From Acidicaldus organivorans (lineage in GTDB: Bacteria; Pseudomonadota; Alphaproteobacteria; Acetobacterales; Acetobacteraceae): a stretch of 7,859 bases of DNA. The position numbers were made by a program, and so were the translations under genes. The stretch is from positions 8,467-16,325 of the forward strand of contig KN173871.1 of NCBI GenBank assembly GCA_000759655.1, in the 5' to 3' direction. The notes beneath the pieces were generated by a model. It worked only from the letters and a program-made list of their open reading frames with translations, was not told the origin of the DNA and ran no database searches. This document shows positions 1 to 4,493 of the stretch, in pieces. Each line of letters opens with the position of its first letter. Within the stretch, counting starts at the first letter, position 1.

Positions 1-558
1 GGGCCGCTCAAGAAGATGGTGCACCGCACCCCGATGAGTTTCTACGAGGAACTGGTCGCCGCGGGCGGCGGGCTAATGCTCGGCCATTTCATGCTGCAGG
101 GATGGAAGAACATGCATCCCGGCGAGCACTACGTCACCGAACACATCGATCTCTATGAGCACGTCGATGATCCGGCCTGGCTGCGCAAGGCGGAGGCGTT
201 CGAGGCGTGGTACGAGCATCCGATCAATCTGCCGGGGCGGTGGTATCTGCAGGTGATCAAGGAGATCTTCAAGGAGAACCGGCTCGCCCACGGCACGTTC
301 GTTGCCCTCGGGCGGAAGGTCTCGCTCAAGGCGATCACCGTGCCGCTCTATCTGCTCGCGGGCGAGGCGGATGACATCACGCCCAAGGAGCAGGTCTTCG
401 CCGCGGCCCGGCTGGTGGGCACTCCCCCGGAGAAAATCGCCCAGAAACTGGTCCCCGGCGGGCATATCGGGCTCTTCATGGGGGCGCGCACCCTGCGCGA
501 GCACTGGCCGGAGGTGGCGCGCTGGATCAAGGCGCAGGAGGGCGAGACAAAAGGCTGA
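1..558 (+). CDS. Alpha/beta hydrolase, PHA depolymerase/synthase-like, C-terminal part (5' truncated by window)
   Basis: The reading frame is open from base 1, so the start lies outside the window and the ATG at 16 is probably internal. About 185 residues are visible. The end of an alpha/beta-hydrolase fold can be seen. GEADDITP (near residues 121-128) supplies the likely catalytic Asp, and GGHIGLF (near 153-159) the catalytic His at about 155. The nucleophile would be upstream and is not seen. The pattern YLQ-(6)-F-(4)-L-(2)-G, then GE-DDI, then GH-G-F-G, resembles the C-terminal domain of intracellular polyhydroxybutyrate depolymerases. PHA synthases of the PhaC type are homologous and share the D(D/H)I-P and GHI motifs, so depolymerase, synthase-like protein or another hydrolase of this clan are all possible. 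There is no signal peptide or membrane segment in the visible part; a cytoplasmic role in PHA or acyl-ester metabolism is inferred. It is separated from the metal importer by 161 bp and is probably a different transcription unit. Confidence 0.7.
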   Translation, partial: GPLKKMVHRTPMSFYEELVAAGGGLMLGHFMLQGWKNMHPGEHYVTEHIDLYEHVDDPAWLRKAEAFEAWYEHPINLPGRWYLQVIKEIFKENRLAHGTFVALGRKVSLKAITVPLYLLAGEADDITPKEQVFAAARLVGTPPEKIAQKLVPGGHIGLFMGARTLREHWPEVARWIKAQEGETKG

Positions 559-577
559 AGGGGCAAAAGGCTGAAGG
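548..577. repeat. Two-copy 14-bp direct repeat with 16-bp period
   Basis: CAAAAGGCTGAAGG occurs at 548-561 and again, identically, at 564-577, separated by GC. The first copy contains the stop codon of the hydrolase gene (556-558). A looser third match, AAAGAGCCGAGG, follows at about 578-589. It looks like a small tandem duplication at the 3' end of the gene. No function can be assigned. Confidence 0.7.
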
Positions 578-578
578 A

Positions 579-628
579 AAGAGCCGAGGCGCGAGGGGAG
601 AGGGCGGGGGCCATCGTCCCCGGCTCTT
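579..628 (+). terminator. Weak terminator-like inverted repeat after the hydrolase gene
   Basis: AAGAGCCG (579-586) is the exact reverse complement of CGGCTCTT (621-628). Inside the loop, a G run at 606-610 can pair with the C run at 618-621, so a larger imperfect fold is possible. No proper T tract follows; the sequence continues with pyrimidine-rich CCTCCTTCC. A role in ending transcription of the hydrolase gene is a guess. Confidence 0.25.
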
Positions 629-653
629 GCCCTCCTTCCGCGGCTGGGGTAGG

Positions 654-671
654 GATATGTTATAACGTTGC
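654..671 (+). promoter_or_regulatory. Zur-like operator upstream of the metal importer
   Basis: GATATGTTATAACGTTGC sits in a sharply AT-rich patch 49 bp before the binding-protein start. It is built around the perfect palindrome GTTATAAC (659-666). It matches 15 of 18 positions of GATATGTTATAACATATC, the Zur consensus I recall for the Agrobacterium group of alphaproteobacteria; the left 13 bases match exactly and the right arm is degraded. TATAAC (661-666) could also serve as a -10 element, so repressor binding would block RNA polymerase. No convincing -35 was found at the right spacing. Zinc-dependent repression of the downstream operon is inferred. Confidence 0.6.
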
Positions 672-687
672 AAACAACGTTGCAAAC
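664..687. repeat. Perfect tandem 12-bp repeat in the importer promoter region
   Basis: AACGTTGCAAAC is present twice, head to tail, at 664-675 and 676-687. Its first bases overlap the right arm of the Zur-like box. Each unit contains the palindromes AACGTT and TTGCAA. The two copies therefore also form a symmetric TTGCAA-6-TTGCAA element at 668-685. The spacing of 12 bp, little more than one helical turn, would suit two regulator dimers bound side by side, or a second metalloregulator of the Fur/Mur type, whose sites in alphaproteobacteria tend to have TGCAA/TTGCA arms. The binding role is inference. Confidence 0.6.
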
Positions 688-702
688 ACCGATCCGTGAG
701 CC

Positions 703-709
703 AAGGAGG
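703..709 (+). promoter_or_regulatory. Strong ribosome binding site of the metal-binding protein gene
   Basis: AAGGAGG lies 10 nt before ATG 720. It decides the start: an in-frame GTG at 696 lies upstream of this site and would make the site part of the coding sequence, so ATG 720 is preferred. Confidence 0.85.
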
Positions 710-719
710 ATCACGCCCG

Positions 720-1622
720 ATGACCGCCCTTTCCCGCCGCCAAAGTCTCGCCTTGCTCCCCGGCGTCCTGCTCGCCATCCAGGCGTCCCGCGCCACTCCA
801 GTGCTGGCCGCAACGCCGCTCAACGTCGTCGCCGCCGAGAATTTCTACGGCGACATCGCCGCAACCCTCGGCGGCCCGCTGGTGAGTGTGACCAGCATCC
901 TCTCCGATCCCAACCAGGACCCCCACCTCTTCGAGGCGAGCCCCTCGGTCGCCACGGCGCTCGCCAAGGCGGATCTCGCCATCGAGAACGGCGTCGGCTA
1001 CGATCCATGGATGGCCCGCCTGCTCGCCGCCTCCCAAGCGCCCACCCGCCGCGTCATCGATGTCGGCGCGTTGGTTGGCGCCAAGGAGGGGGACAACCCC
1101 CATATCTGGTACGACCCCCGCACCGCCCGCCGCCTCGCCGAAACCCTTCGCGAGGCGTTCAGCGGAAGCCGCCCCGAAGCGCGCGCCGACCTCGATGCCC
1201 GCGCCGGCCGCTTCACCGCGGGCCTCGACCGGTTGGAGGCCAGGATCGCCGCGCTCCGCCCCAAAGTGGCGGGCATGCCGGTGACGGCGACCGAGCCGGT
1301 GCTCGGCCATCTCTTCGCCCGGCTCGGGCTTGAGGTGCGCAATGAGCGGTTCCAGTGGGCGGTGATGAACGACACCGAACCTTCCGCCGCCGACGTCGCC
1401 GCCTTCGAGGACGACCTCCGCCACCACCGCGTCCGTCTCCTCGTCTATAACGCCCAGGCCACCGAGCCGATCGCCGCCCGCATGCGCGACATCGCCCGCG
1501 AGGCGGGCATCCCCGTCGTGGGCGCCTATGAGACCGAGCCGCCCAAGACCTCCTATCTCGACTGGATCGGGACGACCCTCGCCGCGCTGCAAAAGGCTCT
1601 TCTTGGTGAAGGCAAGGGGTGA
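720..1622 (+). CDS. znuA: Periplasmic metal-binding protein of a Zn/Mn-family ABC importer (ZnuA-like)
   Basis: This 300-residue protein is the solute-binding component (cluster A-I) that captures a transition metal in the periplasm and passes it to the permease. Residues 1-31 are a signal peptide ending near PVLA-A. It starts SRRQSLALL, so Tat export through the RR at 6-7 is possible, although the usual Phe after the motif is absent. The metal-ligand positions are visible: His69 in DPHLFEASP, His128 in NPHIWYDP and Glu192 in TEPVLGHLF. An acidic residue in the C-terminal YETEPP stretch (about 271-273) may be the fourth. Classical ZnuA has His at the third site and a His-rich loop between the first two. 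This protein has Glu and no such loop, which resembles manganese-type proteins such as PsaA. The MNDTEPSA segment (216-223) is typical of one bacterial subgroup of the family. The start is set by the Shine-Dalgarno at 703-709. It is the first gene of the operon, behind the Zur-like box. The family is clear; the metal is not settled. Confidence 0.9.
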   Translation: MTALSRRQSLALLPGVLLAIQASRATPVLAATPLNVVAAENFYGDIAATLGGPLVSVTSILSDPNQDPHLFEASPSVATALAKADLAIENGVGYDPWMARLLAASQAPTRRVIDVGALVGAKEGDNPHIWYDPRTARRLAETLREAFSGSRPEARADLDARAGRFTAGLDRLEARIAALRPKVAGMPVTATEPVLGHLFARLGLEVRNERFQWAVMNDTEPSAADVAAFEDDLRHHRVRLLVYNAQATEPIAARMRDIAREAGIPVVGAYETEPPKTSYLDWIGTTLAALQKALLGEGKG

Positions 1623-1631
1623 GCGGGAGTG

Positions 1632-2471
1632 ATGAGCGAAGACGGCGGAAAGGAAAATCGGCCTCCCTTACGCTTCTCCCGCCTCGCCCTCGGTCACGCG
1701 GGGAGGCCTCTGGTGAGCGGGCTCGAGGGGGAGGTCGGGGCCGGGGAGTTCGTCGCCGTGCTCGGCCCCAATGGAGCGGGCAAGACGACCCTGCTCAAGA
1801 CCATTCTCGGCCTCCTCCCCCCGCTCGAGGGCCGTCTCGACGTGCTCGGCGCCCCGCCCCGGCGTGGCCATCCGGGGATCGGCTACATCCCCCAGCACCG
1901 CAGCCTCGCGGGCTCGCTGCCGCTTGCCGGGATCGAGCTCCTCGCGAGCGCCCTCACCGGCGCACGGCCCGGCCTTCCCCTGCTGAGCCGCGCCGAGCGC
2001 GCCGAGATCGATCGCGCGCTCGCCCTGGTGGGGGCGGAGGCGCTCGCCGCGCGCCCCTTGCGCACCCTCTCGGGGGGCGAGCGTCAGCGCCTCCTCCTCG
2101 CCCAGGCCCTGCTCGGACGGCCCCGCCTGCTTCTCCTCGACGAGCCGCTGATCAGCCTCGATCCCCGCCATCAGGCGGAATTCGTGGCGCTCATCCAGCG
2201 CCTCGCCCATGAGGAGGGGCTTGCCGTGCTCTTCACCGCCCATGAGATCAACACGCTGCTCGGCGCGATCGATCGCGTCCTCTATCTCGGCCACGGGCGG
2301 GCCGCCTTCGGCCGGATCGAGGAGGTGATCAGCGAGGCCACCCTCTCCTGGCTCTATGGCATGCCGATCCATGTCCTGCGCGCCGGGGGACGGATCTTCG
2401 TTTATGCCGAAGGGCTTACCCCTGAGTCGGAGGCGCACCGTCACGAGGCCGGAGCCGATGTTCTCCTATGA
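1632..2471 (+). CDS. znuC: ATPase subunit of the Zn/Mn-family ABC importer
   Basis: This 279-residue cytoplasmic ATPase powers metal import through the partner permease. All nucleotide-binding motifs are present in order: Walker A GPNGAGKTT (45-53), Q-loop Gln88 in YIPQH, signature LSGGERQR (146-153), Walker B LLLLDE ending at Glu171, D-loop SLD (175-177) and switch His204 in TAH. The length is typical. About 50 residues after the usual core form a C-terminal tail (MPIHVLRAGGRIFVY and beyond), as in other ATPases of this family. It begins 9 nt after the binding-protein stop. ATG 1632 is chosen; a GTG immediately before it at 1629 is an equal alternative. The likely ribosome binding site is AAGGGG at 1614-1619, overlapping the end of the previous gene. 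Its last 14 nt overlap the permease start, which points to translational coupling. Confidence 0.92.
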   Translation: MSEDGGKENRPPLRFSRLALGHAGRPLVSGLEGEVGAGEFVAVLGPNGAGKTTLLKTILGLLPPLEGRLDVLGAPPRRGHPGIGYIPQHRSLAGSLPLAGIELLASALTGARPGLPLLSRAERAEIDRALALVGAEALAARPLRTLSGGERQRLLLAQALLGRPRLLLLDEPLISLDPRHQAEFVALIQRLAHEEGLAVLFTAHEINTLLGAIDRVLYLGHGRAAFGRIEEVISEATLSWLYGMPIHVLRAGGRIFVYAEGLTPESEAHRHEAGADVLL

Positions 2472-3261
2472 TTTCATGCGCTACGCTTTCGCCGCGACGG
2501 CGCTCGCCGCTTTCGCCGCCGCCGCGTCCGGCTATTTCCTCGTTCTGCGGGGCCAGAGTTTCGCCGGCCACGCCCTCTCCCATATCGGCTTCGCCGGAGC
2601 GGCGGCGGCGCCGCTCCTCGGCGTTCCGGTGCTCGCCGGATTCCTCGCCGCCGCCCTCCTCGGCGGGCTGGGGATCGGGCTTTTCGAGGAGGACCGGGCC
2701 GGGCGCGATCTCGCCATCGGCATGGTGCTCGCCCTCGCCCTCGCTCTCGGCATGTTTTTTCTCCATCTCTACCGGGGCGCGGCGACCCTCCTCTCCGCCC
2801 TTCTCTTCGGCAATGTCTTCGCCGTGGATCGCGCCACGCTGCTCGCCCTCGGCCTGCTCACCCTCCTCGTGCTCGCCGCGATGGGGCTCATCGCCCGGCC
2901 CCTCCTCTTCGTCTCGCTGCAGCCGGAACTCGCCGAGGCCAAGGGGGTGGCGCCGCGCCGCTACGGGGTGCTCTTCATGCTCATCACCGCCGCGGCCACC
3001 GCGCTCGCCAGCGTCATCGTGGGAAGCCTCCTCGTCTTCACCCTGCTCATCGGCCCCGCCGCCGCCGCGCTCCGTCTCTCCCGCCGCGTCGCCTCCGGCC
3101 TCGCCTTGACCTTCGCCTTCGCCCTTCTGGAGGCCTGGGGCGGGCTCGCCCTCGCCTATGCCACCGACTGGCCGGTGAGCGTGGCGATCACTTTCCTCGC
3201 CTTTCTCGTTTTTCTGGCAAGCCTCGGGGCGGCGGCGCCCGCCCGCCTTGCGCGAGGGTGA
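2458..3261 (+). CDS. znuB: Membrane permease of the Zn/Mn-family ABC importer (ABC-3 family)
   Basis: This 267-residue, very hydrophobic protein forms the inner-membrane channel, probably as a homodimer. About seven to eight membrane segments can be read, near 9-31, 43-56, 57-76, 86-104, 125-146, 170-200 (possibly two), 213-235 and 239-258. Family features are GHALSHIGFAGAA (37-49), corresponding to the AHAxSH-type motif of ZnuB/MntB permeases, and SLQPELAEAKGV (153-164), the cytoplasmic segment expected to contact the ATPase. The frame is open further upstream to 2356, but those residues are polar and unlike the family. ATG 2458 has GAGG at 2445-2448 about 9 nt before it and begins just ahead of the first membrane segment. 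ATG 2473 is an alternative. It is the last gene of the importer operon. Metal specificity cannot be read from it. Confidence 0.9.
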   Translation: MFSYDFMRYAFAATALAAFAAAASGYFLVLRGQSFAGHALSHIGFAGAAAAPLLGVPVLAGFLAAALLGGLGIGLFEEDRAGRDLAIGMVLALALALGMFFLHLYRGAATLLSALLFGNVFAVDRATLLALGLLTLLVLAAMGLIARPLLFVSLQPELAEAKGVAPRRYGVLFMLITAAATALASVIVGSLLVFTLLIGPAAAALRLSRRVASGLALTFAFALLEAWGGLALAYATDWPVSVAITFLAFLVFLASLGAAAPARLARG

Positions 3262-3264
3262 AAA

Positions 3265-3281
3265 CCCTTTAAGAAAAAGGG
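3265..3281 (+). terminator. Short hairpin after the importer operon
   Basis: CCCTTT (3265-3270) and AAAGGG (3276-3281) form a 6-bp stem with a 5-nt AAGAA loop, starting 3 nt after the permease stop. The following GCATAAAGG is not a T tract, so this is at best a weak intrinsic terminator or an mRNA-end structure. The 65-bp gap is unusually A-rich for this genome and probably also holds the transporter promoter, though I could not identify -35 and -10 elements with confidence. Confidence 0.3.
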
Positions 3282-3298
3282 CATAAAGGCTGACATTT

Positions 3299-3311
3299 CC
3301 AGGCCGCCTGG
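3299..3311. promoter_or_regulatory. 13-bp perfect palindrome before the MFS transporter gene
   Basis: CCAGGC-C-GCCTGG is a perfect inverted repeat with a single central base, ending 4 nt before the ribosome binding site. It could be an operator for a repressor of the transporter gene or a small mRNA hairpin beside the ribosome binding site. No regulator gene is adjacent in the window, so the role is inferred. Confidence 0.4.
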
Positions 3312-3315
3312 GAAG

Positions 3316-3321
3316 AGGAGG
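3316..3321 (+). promoter_or_regulatory. Ribosome binding site supporting a GTG start
   Basis: AGGAGG lies 5 nt before GTG 3327, inside a purine-rich run. It supports GTG as the start of the transporter. The protein then begins MSLFGKRLIGV, directly before the first membrane helix, as expected. Confidence 0.75.
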
Positions 3322-3326
3322 GCGGG

Positions 3327-4493
3327 GTGAGTCTGTTCGGCAAGCGCCTGATCGGCGTGGTCGCCGCGGGGTTCGGCACCTTCATCAATCTCTACACCAC
3401 CCAGGCGATCCTCGCCGTGCTCGCCGTCGAGTTCCATGTCTCGCCTGCCGCGACCGGGCTCACCGTCACCGCGCCGCTGGTGGCGGTGGCGATCATGGCG
3501 CCGATCGTGGGCTTCATCTCCGACCGGCTGGGACGGAAACGGGTCATCGTCACCGCCTCTCTGCTCCTTGCGCTTCCCACCCTGGCGCTCGCCTTCGTTC
3601 CCGATTTCCGCCTCTTCCTGCTCTGCCGCTTCGCCCAGGGCGTGCTGCTTCCCTTCATCTTCGCCGTCACCATCGCCTATATCGGCGAGGAGTGCCGCGA
3701 AGCCGAGAATATCCGCCTCGCCTCGAGCTATTCGATCGGCACCATCATTGGCGGGTTCTGCGGGCGCTTCATCGCCGGGCTCGCCGCGACCTATGCCGGC
3801 TGGCGGACGGGCTTTGCCCTGCTCGCCGCGCTCACCTTCGCCGCGGGGCTCGTCATCGCGCTCGCCCTTCCGCCGGAGCAGCGTTTTTCCCCCCAGTTCG
3901 GCCTCAGGAATGCCTGGCGGGCGGTGGGGGAGCATCTCGCCAATCCGCGGCTGGTCGCCACCTATGCCGCGGGCTTTGCCGTCCTCTTCTCGATCGTCGC
4001 CACCTTCACCTACGTCAATTTCCTCCTCGCCGCGCCGCCCTACCGGCTCGGCCCCGCTGCGCTCGGCCTGGTCTTTGCGACCTATCTCGTCTCACTCGTC
4101 TCGACGCCGATCGCTACCCGCCTCGCGCTTCGCTTCGGGCGGCGGGTGACGCTGGCGCTCGCCGCCCTGACCGGCTCGGCGGGGCTCGTTCTCACCCTCG
4201 CCCCCGCCCTTCCGCTGATCATCGCCGGGCTCGGGCTCGGCGTGGGCGGGCTCTTCATCGAGCAGGTGATGGCGATCGGCTTCGTCGGGCAAGTGGCGGA
4301 GCGCGCCAAATCGACCGCGGTCGGGCTCTACGTGACGTTTTACTATATCGGAGGTGGGCTCGGCGGGGTGCTGCCGGGCGGGATCTGGCACCGCTTCGGC
4401 TGGCCGGGCTGCGTGGCGCTGGTCCTTTTCGTCCAGGCGCTGATGCTCGCCATCGCCTGGCCGTTCTGGCGCCCCCGTCCGCTCACCGCGTGA
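3327..4493 (+). CDS. Major facilitator superfamily transporter, YnfM-like
   Basis: This 388-residue inner-membrane protein has the length and hydrophobic pattern of a 12-helix MFS carrier. The MFS loop motif GFISDRLGRKR is at 62-72 and its degenerate second-half copy, ATRLALRFGRR, at 263-273. GGFCGRFIAGL (142-152) and SSYSIG before it match the GGxxGRxxxG region of YnfM-type proteins, and the C-terminal VTFYYIGGGLGGVLPG (336-351) also fits that group. E. coli YnfM is a poorly characterised proton-driven exporter, so drug, sugar or small-metabolite efflux is possible; the substrate is unknown. It follows the importer by 65 bp with its own ribosome binding site and a palindrome. It may be read through from the importer operon or transcribed separately. 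Its last 11 bp overlap the end of the convergent c-di-GMP gene. The family is certain; the YnfM assignment is by recalled similarity. Confidence 0.85.
   Translation: MSLFGKRLIGVVAAGFGTFINLYTTQAILAVLAVEFHVSPAATGLTVTAPLVAVAIMAPIVGFISDRLGRKRVIVTASLLLALPTLALAFVPDFRLFLLCRFAQGVLLPFIFAVTIAYIGEECREAENIRLASSYSIGTIIGGFCGRFIAGLAATYAGWRTGFALLAALTFAAGLVIALALPPEQRFSPQFGLRNAWRAVGEHLANPRLVATYAAGFAVLFSIVATFTYVNFLLAAPPYRLGPAALGLVFATYLVSLVSTPIATRLALRFGRRVTLALAALTGSAGLVLTLAPALPLIIAGLGLGVGGLFIEQVMAIGFVGQVAERAKSTAVGLYVTFYYIGGGLGGVLPGGIWHRFGWPGCVALVLFVQALMLAIAWPFWRPRPLTA

Noticed and set aside
696..719. Upstream GTG start for the metal-binding protein
   Set aside because: It would translate through the AAGGAGG at 703-709 and add eight polar residues before the leader. 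ATG 720 has ideal spacing to that site.
711..1592. Long minus-strand frames across the binding-protein and ATPase genes
   Set aside because: They mirror strongly supported plus-strand genes, lack motifs and have repetitive Gly/Glu/Arg composition.
2356..2457. Longer N-terminus for the permease, starting at 2356
   Set aside because: The extra 34 residues are polar, lie in frame shadow of the ATPase C-terminus and do not resemble ABC-3 permeases. ATG 2458 has its own ribosome site and begins just before the first helix.
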